Part shown: positions 1 through 8,324 of the stretch, piece after piece
Position numbering within the stretch: the first letter of the stretch is position 1
Layout: every line of letters starts with the position of its first letter
Assembly: GCA_900299205.1 (NCBI GenBank)
Contig: OMIW01000151.1
Coordinates: 1 to 19,656, forward strand
From: Pseudomonadota bacterium
GTDB lineage: Bacteria > Bdellovibrionota_C > UBA2361 > OMIW01
DNA length: 19,656 bases
Reading direction: 5' to 3'
The notes under the pieces: generated by a model
The model's input: the letters and a program-made list of their open reading frames with translations, nothing else
Databases searched by the model: none
What the model was told of the DNA's origin: nothing
Program-made: the position numbers and the translations under genes

Positions 1-581
1 CCCCTGCCCCCCTTTCATACTCGTTGGAGCAATTTGACCTAACCCTCAATTTTGCCCCCATCGATTTCATTCAGCCTCACGGACGACTCAATAGAAAGCT
101 CGTCGCGACAGCCATTGAATGGATGCAACCGCGTGTGACCGAAAACTTCCTCGACCTTTTTTGTGGGCTCGGAAACTTCTCCCTCCCACTTGCAAGATAC
201 GCTCGCGCCGTTGCAGGCATTGAAGGTAGTCACGTCATGACCAATCGAGCTGAACAGAATGCATCTCTGAATAAGATTGATAATGCAAAATTCTACGCGG
301 CTAATTTGGAGGCCGATATTTCGAATGAATCTTGGGCACAGCTCAATTACGACGGCATTCTGCTAGACCCGCCCCGAAGTGGAGCTGCCGCTTTTTTGCG
401 CCAGGTTGATAGGTTCTCGCCTCAACGGATCGTTTACGTTTCGTGCAACCCGATAACATTTGCATCTGATGCAGCGATTCTCGCAGAACGAGGGTTTATA
501 CTTTCAAGGATCCGGGTTGCTGATATGTTCCCCCACACTGAGCATGTCGAGACGATGGGATTGTTCATATCAAGAGGGTGA
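1..581 (+). CDS. rlmD: 23S rRNA (uracil-5)-methyltransferase, RlmD/TrmA family, 3' part
   Basis: SAM-dependent enzyme that makes 5-methyluridine in 23S rRNA. Only the C-terminal half is present. The reading frame is open from base 3 through a possible TTG at 24 and the homology continues upstream of that TTG, so the gene starts outside the window. Visible motifs are FIQPH (position of the family FxQxN motif), the SAM-binding loop LDLFCGLGNFSLP, LLDPPRSGA, the catalytic-cysteine motif VSCNP, and FPHTEHVETM with the catalytic-base glutamate. The PPRSG stretch reads P-A-R-A-G in the E. coli enzyme. The iron-sulfur cysteines and TRAM domain would lie upstream and cannot be checked, so TrmA/RlmC-type relatives are not fully excluded. 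It converges on the receptor gene, with 40 nt between the stops. Confidence 0.9.
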   Translation, partial: PAPLSYSLEQFDLTLNFAPIDFIQPHGRLNRKLVATAIEWMQPRVTENFLDLFCGLGNFSLPLARYARAVAGIEGSHVMTNRAEQNASLNKIDNAKFYAANLEADISNESWAQLNYDGILLDPPRSGAAAFLRQVDRFSPQRIVYVSCNPITFASDAAILAERGFILSRIRVADMFPHTEHVETMGLFISRG

Positions 582-621
582 ATCCCCCTTTCGTCCCCCA
601 CCAAAGTGAGACGCTGCATCC

Positions 622-2838
622 CTAGAACATCCCGCGAAATCCGAAGATCACAGCCCGTCCACGCAGCGGTGCAAGATCCTTTAGAAACGACGAGTGCACT
701 CGGGCCTCCTCATCAGTAAGGTTGGTTCCTCGAACAAACAGTCTCAGCGAATGCGGTTCATCCCCCCATCGATAACTCATCTCACTATTGAACATAGAAT
801 AACCCTCGGTGGGGATCTCTCCGGCAGCCAGTCGTCGCTGTGCTTCTACCCGCACCGACTCGACCATCATCTCTATCGCGTTGGGAAGCTCCCAACGACC
901 ACGGAGGATGTATCGCAACGGCGGTGTTCGCGGAATGTAGCTATCCCGGTCTCTATCATGCGTACGGACTAAATCACTCTGAAAATCAATCGTCAGTCGA
1001 TGTCCAAACATCGGAACAATCTGATCGACATGGAGCGATGACAAAAACTCGCCCCCCCAAAAGGTCGCTCCAGTTTCCTCGTAGGTAAACAGCGGAAATT
1101 CCTCCTCCGACCGGCCAATTCCCCGTAAGTTAAAATAACTGGAGAACCGTTGATAGAAGGGAGTTATTGATGCCGTTAGCATCCCTTTATTTTTATGAAA
1201 TGAGAGGTCGAGGCCGGTGGATCGCTCCTTTGAAAGCGATGAGTTACCTCGCTCAGTGATCCGTCGCGCATAATGAATACCATCGGCATAGAGCTCGATA
1301 GGAGATGCCGCCCTCTCAGCATAAGCCAGCGATGAAGCGATTGAATATACTGCCTCAGCATCAAGTTCCCACCTGAACCCCCCCGAAATGCTCAGGGGAC
1401 TGCTTCTAAAAGAGTCGCCAATTATCGGATCATGTGATACTGACTCAAACCGCCCTCCCCATTGGAGGGAGAACGGATCAGTTAATTGCGCTTTTTCGAA
1501 GAAGAATAATGCCTCGGTCTTACTCTTCGTTGCGGGAATAAATGCCTCCTCTCCCTGAGCAGAAAAATCATCATACATTGAGTGAATTCCGAAGACTCCC
1601 GTCACCGACCCTACGGGCTGATGAATAAATTCAAGACGCCCCTCAAATCCGTCTTTTTCAAAAAGGTTGCCGACCGCTCCTCCCTCAAACTCTGTGTGTT
1701 CGTAGTCTGTTGCACCGACGCGAAATTTTATTGATTCGATTGGCGCATCGAAATCGTACCGACCTCGAAGGTCAGCACGAAGCTGCTTCGCATCAATTCT
1801 GACATCATCAGAAGCATTCTCCTCTCTGCCCCTACCCAAATCCTCATCCTTGGATTCCTCGTGCCCGTGTGCATGACCTGGAACACCGTATGCGCTATCG
1901 AATCCACTCACTGCGAGCCCAACAAAGCCCTCCTCAAAAATATGCGACGCCCCAACAGTGCCTCCATACGTCTGAGAGTCGCTGTTCGGAACAATCCCTC
2001 GAGCTTCATATTCATCGTCGGATTTATCCTCGAGATGCTCATTACCCTCGAGCGACTCCTCCCGCTCCCGAAGACGCTCGGATTCTGCTGACCCCGGAAT
2101 TTCGTAAGAGCTAGTCCTTCTTGAAAAAGCTGCCCCGTACCAGTTGACCGAGCCACTTTCCGCCCTGAGCCTGACCGCCTCTGATTTTTCATTGTCTGCG
2201 CTGTCTCCAAACTGCCCCAAAACGGTCCCTTCAAAAGGCTTTCCCAGAGAAAACTCAGCAATAGATCCGTCCGTCACGTTCACAGCACCACCAATCGCTG
2301 AACTTCCGTACAGCAAAGTCTCGGGACCTCGTAGGATCTCTATCTGCTCGGCCTGCAGCGGGTCGGCAACAACAACATGATCTTCGCTCAAGCTCGAGAC
2401 ATCACCGGTCGACACCCCATTGCGCAGCGTCCTAACCCGCTCGCCACTAAAACCACGGATAACAGGACGGCTCGCGCCGGGACCAAAAAACGAGCTCCGA
2501 ACGCCTGGCTGCAGATCAACCGTTTCTCCGAGCGTACTGCGCAAACGATCTTGAAGCCGCTCTCCCTCCAGAACACTTGCTGGCCGACTGAATTCGAGGA
2601 GACTCTGGGAAAGGGGGTCTGCTTGAATGACGATGGTAGGAATGTCCCCTGATTCTCGGAGCTCCGCTCCGCCTGCCTTTTTATCCACCTCACCTACTCC
2701 GTCCTGTGCGAGAGAACTGGAAGAATGGATGCTAAGGAGGCTGCCAACGAGCAGAATTGTGCATAAATTCTTGGATGTTCCGGGCGGTTGTGCGACCCTA
2801 GATTTATTTGTTATACTTTTGCAATAAATCGTGACCAT
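622..2838 (-). CDS. znuD: TonB-dependent outer-membrane receptor, ZnuD-like (probable zinc uptake)
   Basis: Outer-membrane gated beta-barrel that imports a metal with TonB-ExbBD energy. A signal peptide (hydrophobic run near LCTILLVGSLL, ending near SSLAQ) is followed by a TonB-box-like IPTIVIQ. The plug domain carries RPVIRGFSGERVRTLRNG, SSLSEDHVVVADPL and ILRGPETLLYGSSAIGGAVNV, closely resembling ZnuD-type zinc receptors. A barrel of about 550 residues ends in a terminal Phe (GFRGMF), as expected for BAM recognition. An extracellular-loop-like segment starts GVPGHAHGHEES and continues rich in Asp/Glu, a plausible metal-capture loop also seen in ZnuD relatives. Start: an in-frame ATG exists at 2868 without a Shine-Dalgarno sequence. 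The ATG at 2838 has GGAG six bases upstream and is preferred (738 aa). It is divergent from a Zur-like repressor, which supports zinc, though a related metal such as cobalt or nickel is possible. Confidence 0.88.
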   Translation of the reverse strand: MVTIYCKSITNKSRVAQPPGTSKNLCTILLVGSLLSIHSSSSLAQDGVGEVDKKAGGAELRESGDIPTIVIQADPLSQSLLEFSRPASVLEGERLQDRLRSTLGETVDLQPGVRSSFFGPGASRPVIRGFSGERVRTLRNGVSTGDVSSLSEDHVVVADPLQAEQIEILRGPETLLYGSSAIGGAVNVTDGSIAEFSLGKPFEGTVLGQFGDSADNEKSEAVRLRAESGSVNWYGAAFSRRTSSYEIPGSAESERLREREESLEGNEHLEDKSDDEYEARGIVPNSDSQTYGGTVGASHIFEEGFVGLAVSGFDSAYGVPGHAHGHEESKDEDLGRGREENASDDVRIDAKQLRADLRGRYDFDAPIESIKFRVGATDYEHTEFEGGAVGNLFEKDGFEGRLEFIHQPVGSVTGVFGIHSMYDDFSAQGEEAFIPATKSKTEALFFFEKAQLTDPFSLQWGGRFESVSHDPIIGDSFRSSPLSISGGFRWELDAEAVYSIASSLAYAERAASPIELYADGIHYARRITERGNSSLSKERSTGLDLSFHKNKGMLTASITPFYQRFSSYFNLRGIGRSEEEFPLFTYEETGATFWGGEFLSSLHVDQIVPMFGHRLTIDFQSDLVRTHDRDRDSYIPRTPPLRYILRGRWELPNAIEMMVESVRVEAQRRLAAGEIPTEGYSMFNSEMSYRWGDEPHSLRLFVRGTNLTDEEARVHSSFLKDLAPLRGRAVIFGFRGMF

Positions 2839-2893
2839 GAGGCACTCCAGGAGTTGCAGCTTATGCATTAAGCGCCGATTTAGAGGTAGTGCA

Positions 2894-2937
2894 TAGGTAT
2901 CACGACAAACGTTAAAGGGTCAACCTTAATGTATATT
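2894..2937. promoter_or_regulatory. Divergent promoter region with candidate Zur operator
   Basis: An imperfect inverted repeat is centred near 2920, with arms TTAAAGG (2912-2918) and CCTTAA (2924-2929); the core AAGGGTCAACCTT is 10/13 self-complementary. It covers a good -35 for the receptor on the minus strand (TTGACC, 2918-2923), which is 18 bp from a weak -10 (TACCTA, 2894-2899). On the plus strand it lies just before an AT-rich -10-like TATATT (2932-2937) for the repressor gene. A site here could repress both genes when zinc is plentiful. The assignment to Zur is inferred from the neighbours; the sequence is not a textbook E. coli Zur box. Confidence 0.5.
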
Positions 2938-2962
2938 TTTACCAGTTAGGCCATTTCTCTTC

Positions 2963-3505
2963 ATGCAGAAAAAATCTTCCCGTGCCTCATCAGTCTCAGC
3001 TTCTCCGACATCGCATGAACACTGTCGCTCCGCCGTGACGGTAGTCCACTACGTTGATAGCTGCCTCGCCATCCTAGTCCGGCATGGTCTTCGGGTAACT
3101 GCCCCCCGGAGGTCGGTGATATCTTTTCTGGCAAGACAGGAAAATCCTGTCACCATTGCCGAGCTGTTTGATGCGCTGGGCGAACTATCTTGCGGCAAAC
3201 AACCGCTCAGTAAAGTGTCACTCTATCGAGTTATCGCCGATCTCGAACATATCCAGCTCGTTCACAGGGTTCACCCATCGGGAGGATATATCCTCTGCAC
3301 CCACATTGGCTGCGAAGAGCACTCACATGTGATTATCACCTGCCCTACCTGTGAAAAAACGGAGGAAACAACGGTGCCGAAGGAGCTATTAAGTCCCCTT
3401 GTTTTTTTCATCACTCAAACGGGTTCCTATCTTCACCCATCTTCGCTTCTTCGAATCGAAGGAGTGTGTCAAAGGTGCCACCGAATATCCCATCAATCGT
3501 GTTAG
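2963..3505 (+). CDS. zur: Fur-family metal-dependent repressor, probably Zur
   Basis: DNA-binding repressor of the Fur superfamily, 180 aa. The winged-helix domain covers roughly residues 35-95, with LRVTAPRRSVISFLA and the recognition-helix region KVSLYRVIADLE. The dimerisation domain follows, with a His-rich metal-site region (CTHIGCEEHSHVIITC). Two CxxC pairs (CPTC and CQRC) are the usual structural zinc site of Fur, Zur and PerR proteins. The first 25 or so residues are Ser-rich and precede the normal family start, so the true start could be slightly downstream. It is divergent from a ZnuD-like receptor, with a palindrome between them, which favours zinc sensing and autoregulation. Fur or PerR remain possible on sequence alone. 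The TAG stop overlaps the convergent prmC stop by 4 nt. Confidence 0.82.
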   Translation: MQKKSSRASSVSASPTSHEHCRSAVTVVHYVDSCLAILVRHGLRVTAPRRSVISFLARQENPVTIAELFDALGELSCGKQPLSKVSLYRVIADLEHIQLVHRVHPSGGYILCTHIGCEEHSHVIITCPTCEKTEETTVPKELLSPLVFFITQTGSYLHPSSLLRIEGVCQRCHRISHQSC

Positions 3506-4419
3506 AGTTCTTCAGTTAACCGCTTAAACACCACCACTCGCTCAACTCCAGCCAGATCGGATATGATTCGCCCACTAAAACCGATTGGAGCGAACCGTTC
3601 TATAACAGAAACCGCCTGCCCCCTTCCAACCTCGATCAAAATACTCCCCTCTGGCTTCAAGAAAGAGGCTGCTCTCTGTAAAATATTCCGAATATCTGAT
3701 AGCCCACACTCGTCGGCGAAAAGGGCCTGTTGTGGCTCGTACGATGTTTCTGGCGACAGCTCTTTATCGACCCTATCTATGTAGGGGGGATTTGAAAGAA
3801 TAAGGTCAAACGCCTCCCATGGTTCGCAGGGTTCAAACCACGAGCCATGTCGAAAGTCCAGAGAAACGCCCAGACACTCCGCATTTTCGATAGCAATCTT
3901 CAAAGCTCTCTGACAGCTATCGACAGCACATCCCTTGACAGACACTCCCCTTCGACTAGCCTCGTGCTGAACCGAAATAGCGATGCAACCGCTGCCCGTT
4001 CCAAGATCAAGGAACTGGAGAGCGTCAGGTGTCACTGCATGTTCGTCTTTCTCTGCGCGTGCTCTGCGATCAATCGCAACCAACAGTCGGACCGCTTCCT
4101 CTACGAGCACCTCGGTATCAGGTCGTGGGATCAGCACATCAGGGGCCACCCGAAATGGAAGCCCAAAGAACTCTTTGCTTCCTGTGAGATAGGCAACAGG
4201 CTCGGATTGCCCTCTCCGATAAACGAGTTCCTGAAATCGGCCTATTGCTTCACCCTCAACTTTGGTCAGGTGATGGACAACCAGATACAGTCGCGAGCAC
4301 CCCAGCACAAAACTCAACAGCACCTCAGCATCAAGCTGGGGGGTTTCACTTGTTGCGGAGAGCTGGCCCCTTGCCTCCTCGAGCAGCGCTGCTATCGAGT
4401 CGCCGCTACGCATCGCCAC
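3502..4419 (-). CDS. prmC: Release factor glutamine methyltransferase PrmC (HemK)
   Basis: Methylates the GGQ glutamine of peptide release factors RF1 and RF2 using SAM, which speeds translation termination. The N-terminal helical domain (about residues 1-75) binds the release factor. The motif IPRPDTEVLVE (98-108) precedes a Rossmann methyltransferase domain with LDLGTGSGCIAIS (137-149) and the substrate-glutamine motif NPPY (210-213). Length (305 aa) is slightly above E. coli PrmC (277). The start is GTG at 4419 or ATG at 4413; neither has a strong Shine-Dalgarno sequence. The start overlaps the end of prfA, its substrate gene, so the two are probably translationally coupled. This prfA-prmC arrangement is widely conserved. 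Confidence 0.95.
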   Translation of the reverse strand: MAMRSGDSIAALLEEARGQLSATSETPQLDAEVLLSFVLGCSRLYLVVHHLTKVEGEAIGRFQELVYRRGQSEPVAYLTGSKEFFGLPFRVAPDVLIPRPDTEVLVEEAVRLLVAIDRRARAEKDEHAVTPDALQFLDLGTGSGCIAISVQHEASRRGVSVKGCAVDSCQRALKIAIENAECLGVSLDFRHGSWFEPCEPWEAFDLILSNPPYIDRVDKELSPETSYEPQQALFADECGLSDIRNILQRAASFLKPEGSILIEVGRGQAVSVIERFAPIGFSGRIISDLAGVERVVVFKRLTEEL

Positions 4420-5479
4420 GCTGCAAAGCTTCTGCGCGGGCAGCCGCGATGAGAGGGTCTATCAATTGATCCAGATCTCCCTCCATCACTTGATCGAGCG
4501 CATAAACCGACAGATTGATCCGGTGATCAGTAACCCGAGACTGAGGGAAATTATAGGTTCTGATCTTTTCGGACCGATCTCCCCCCCCTACCTGACTTCG
4601 CCGGTCGGCTCGCCTCTCTGCATCTGCCTCCGCCTGCTTCTGTTCAAGTAACCTCGCCTTAAGTACTCGGAGCGCCTTCTCCTTATTTTTAAGTTGCGAC
4701 TTCTCATCTTGCATCGCCACTACTATCCCGGTCGGGATGTGAGTAATTCTGACCGCCGAGTCGGTGGTATTGACACTTTGGCCACCTGGACCACTCGAAC
4801 GGTAAACGTCAATTCGGAGATCCTTTTCCTGTAGTTCTACCTCAACATCTTCTGCCTCTGGCAGGACCGCCACCGTCACGGTGCTCGTGTGTACGCGCCC
4901 CTGCGCCTCGGTTGCGGGCACGCGCTGAACGCGATGCACTCCCCGCTCGAACTTAAATCGGCTGAAGGCCCCATCTCCCGTAATCATCGCAATGACCTCC
5001 TTGAACCCGCCGACGGCCGCCGAACTCACCCCCATTAACTCAACCCGCCAATGCCGAGCTTCGGCATACCGGGTATACGATCGAAAGAGCTCACCCGCAA
5101 AGAGACCTGCCTCGTCCCCACCTGCCCCCGCCCGGATCTCAAGAATGACATTCTTGGCATCATTCGGGTCCTTCGGAAGCAACAGATACTGGAGCTGCTC
5201 CTCGAGCTTTTGAGACTCCTGCTGGAGCAGTGCCAGCTCCTCCTCAGCAAGGGCTGCCAGCTCCTTATCGCTCTCTCGTTCGACAAGCTCTTTGCTGCCT
5301 CGAATTTCATCGAGCACCTTTTTAAACGCCCGAAAGGTTGCCACAATCTCCGTCAGCTCTTTATGTTCCCGAGAGTACTTCTGAAAAAGTCCCCTATTGG
5401 AAACGATATCGGGCTGAGAGAGCATCTGTCCTATCTCCTCGTAACGCTCCTCAACTGCCTGTAGTTTTTCGTGTAACAT
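4406..5479 (-). CDS. prfA: Peptide chain release factor 1
   Basis: Recognises UAA and UAG in the ribosomal A site and triggers peptidyl-tRNA hydrolysis. The 357-aa length is typical. Seen in sequence: an N-terminal coiled-coil-rich region (residues 1-100), the core RAGAGGDEAGLFAGEL (116-131), the codon-reading tripeptide PAT (188-190), which marks RF1 rather than RF2 (SPF), and the catalytic GGQ within SSGPGGQSVNTTDSA (about 228-241). ATG start at 5479 with AGGG about 7 nt upstream. It is the first gene of a prfA-prmC pair transcribed away from groES; about 480 bp of non-coding DNA separates it from groES. Confidence 0.97.
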   Translation of the reverse strand: MLHEKLQAVEERYEEIGQMLSQPDIVSNRGLFQKYSREHKELTEIVATFRAFKKVLDEIRGSKELVERESDKELAALAEEELALLQQESQKLEEQLQYLLLPKDPNDAKNVILEIRAGAGGDEAGLFAGELFRSYTRYAEARHWRVELMGVSSAAVGGFKEVIAMITGDGAFSRFKFERGVHRVQRVPATEAQGRVHTSTVTVAVLPEAEDVEVELQEKDLRIDVYRSSGPGGQSVNTTDSAVRITHIPTGIVVAMQDEKSQLKNKEKALRVLKARLLEQKQAEADAERRADRRSQVGGGDRSEKIRTYNFPQSRVTDHRINLSVYALDQVMEGDLDQLIDPLIAAARAEALQRGDA

Positions 5480-5646
5480 AGCTCAACCCTAGCCCGTCGG
5501 CACCGTCGCACCGCATGATATTCCCCCCCCCCGACCGTCCCGCACCGTGCCCCTTGGCCAATACTGTAGCGGCCTCTATTCTTGATCGTTCGGCACCCGT
5601 GAGGCAATTCACCCTCCTGAGAACCAAACAGAAAAAAAAAATTCTC
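5480..5646. other. Non-coding segment upstream of prfA
   Basis: No convincing gene is present. It holds a run of ten C (5523-5532), a run of A near 5632-5641, and an inverted repeat TGAGAA/TTCTCA around that A run without a flanking terminator T-tract in either orientation. The prfA promoter should lie here; I see no -10/-35 pair good enough to name. A 107-aa open frame on the minus strand (5451-5774) overlaps the prfA start and resembles nothing I know. Confidence 0.5.
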
Positions 5647-5682
5647 ATCTGGCCTTGAATTACGGCGGTCGGGTGTCCATTA
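5647..5682 (+). promoter_or_regulatory. Candidate sigma-32-like heat-shock promoter of groESL
   Basis: TCTGGCCTTGAA (5648-5659) closely fits the extended sigma-32 -35 element (TNtCNCcCTTGAA). After a 15-bp spacer comes GTCCATTA (5675-5682), a partial fit to the -10 CCCCATNT. The spacing is at the upper end of the usual range. No CIRCE (HrcA) inverted repeat, TTAGCACTC-N9-GAGTGCTAA, is visible upstream of groES, which is consistent with sigma-factor rather than HrcA control. If real, it would give a leader of about 275 nt before groES. Confidence 0.5.
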
Positions 5683-5689
5683 AGGGGTC

Positions 5690-5963
5690 GGGTTTGCGGG
5701 GGATGCCGTTTGGTAGTAAAAGAGCGGCCCATCCGGGAGGGATGCCCAGGCAGCGCCTGATAGGCAAAAGGCATATCTCTCGGTTAAGTAAACCACTCAT
5801 CGTTGGCGCAATTGACCTCCAAAGGGGTCAGGGTGCGCCTTGAGCCGCCATCAGTTCACGTCAGAGCCGTAGTAGCTCTCGGGGGCTCCATGGAAAGGCA
5901 CGGTGGTTCGGTAGTGAGCATTACCACGAAGAAGGAGTTACCACTTAAAGGAGATAGTGTCGT
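5690..5963 (+). promoter_or_regulatory. Long hairpin-rich leader of groES (possible structured RNA)
   Basis: A 270-nt stretch without a convincing ORF but with several clear stems. These are CATCC/GGATG (5730-5744), CAGGC/GCCTG with a 3-nt loop (5747-5759), a two-part stem GGCGCA-GACCTC/GGGGTC-TGCGCC capped by a CAAA loop (5805-5839), and AGAGC/GCTCT (5863-5879). Two Shine-Dalgarno-like GGAG sites follow, around 5933 and 5951. It may be the 5' UTR of the groESL mRNA, perhaps regulatory. The 3' half (about 5813-5850) also resembles the TTGA-CC-AAGG-TCA-GGG...GCC order of 6S RNA, so an independent small RNA is possible; I cannot decide between these. Confidence 0.4.
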
Positions 5964-6284
5964 ATGAGCGAAAAAACAGACAAAACGCTTGATGCAAAGA
6001 TCCGTCCATTACAGGACCGGTTGATCGTGAAGGTGCTCGATGGCGAGGAAAAAACCGCTTCCGGGTTGTTCATCCCCGATAGCGCCAAAGAAAAGCCACA
6101 GCAGGGAGTAGTTGTTGCCCGTGGAAAGGGCAAGGTTCGGGAAGACGGCACTGTACAGCCTCTTGACCTTAACCCCGGGGACAAAATCCTGTTCGGCAAG
6201 TACTCAGGGACCGCAGTGAAGATTGAGGGAGAAGAGTTCCTCATCATGCGCGAAGATGATGTTTTGGGCGTTCTCCAAGCTTAG
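5964..6284 (+). CDS. groES: Co-chaperonin GroES (Cpn10)
   Basis: Heptameric lid of the GroEL folding chamber in the cytoplasm. At 106 aa it is about ten residues longer than usual; the extra part is an N-terminal [10 protein letters not shown] tail before the canonical [12 protein letters not shown]. Family features present are the mobile-loop region [18 protein letters not shown], which contacts GroEL, GKV...G...[39 protein letters not shown]. The start ATG is preceded by AAAGGAG about 10 nt upstream. It is followed by groEL after 126 nt, almost certainly as one operon. Confidence 0.97.
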   Translation: MSEKTDKTLDAKIRPLQDRLIVKVLDGEEKTASGLFIPDSAKEKPQQGVVVARGKGKVREDGTVQPLDLNPGDKILFGKYSGTAVKIEGEEFLIMREDDVLGVLQA

Positions 6285-6350
6285 TCCCTTCAATGCGGTT
6301 CCCGACCAACGGGGGCGCGCGCGAACAGGACTAGGTGAATTCAGAACTAA

Positions 6351-8048
<1,698 letters not shown>

Positions 8049-8055
8049 TAATACA

Positions 8056-8090
8056 ACTCGGATAGGGTAGCAGTATGTTCCTATCTGAGT
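8056..8090 (+). other. Hairpin just after groEL
   Basis: ACTCGGATAGG (8056-8066) pairs with CCTATCTGAGT (8080-8090), 11 bp with one G-U. There is no T-tract directly after it. It sits between the groEL stop and the true terminator and may protect the mRNA 3' end. Confidence 0.55.
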
Positions 8091-8132
8091 CCTGTCATCT
8101 ACCAAAGGTCCGGCTAAACACCGGGGAAGAAG

Positions 8133-8186
8133 GGGTAAGAAGGGGCATGATGTTCTCGTGCTCTCCTTACCCTTTTTTCGTTTTTT
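8133..8186 (+). terminator. Rho-independent terminator of groESL
   Basis: GGGTAAG (8133-8139) pairs with CTTACCC (8166-8172). The inner GGGCA/TGCTC region adds further pairing, and two T6 runs follow (8173-8178 and 8181-8186). Confidence 0.85.
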
Positions 8187-8218
8187 AGAACTCCGACGCA
8201 TAAATTATTACCTCTCGT

Positions 8219-8246
8219 TTGTGACTTCCTCCCATTGTGCTATCGT
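8219..8246 (+). promoter_or_regulatory. Possible sigma-70-type promoter for murA
   Basis: TTGTGA (8219-8224) and TATCGT (8241-8246) are separated by 16 bp, each matching 4 of 6 consensus bases. It sits between the groEL terminator and murA, where a promoter is expected. The match is modest. Confidence 0.35.
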
Positions 8247-8324
8247 TTCACGATCAAAACTCCGACTAAACCTCGATGAGAATTGATTCGAAAAAAGGCA
8301 ACACAGACTTTGAAAGAAAACGAT

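Noticed and set aside
3847-4452. 201-aa frame antisense to prmC/prfA
   Set aside because: Opposite strand of well-supported genes; composition looks non-native and no motif is present.
5451-5774. 107-aa open frame on the minus strand upstream of prfA
   Set aside because: It overlaps the prfA start, crosses a C10 run, has no recognisable protein pattern, and lies over the likely promoter/leader structures.
5655-5843. 62-aa plus-strand frame upstream of groES
   Set aside because: Starts with TTG inside the proposed promoter, has no Shine-Dalgarno sequence, and lies in a hairpin-rich stretch better explained as RNA.
5880-5963. CIRCE element upstream of groES
   Set aside because: Searched by eye for TTAGCACTC-N9-GAGTGCTAA in 5480-5963 and found none.
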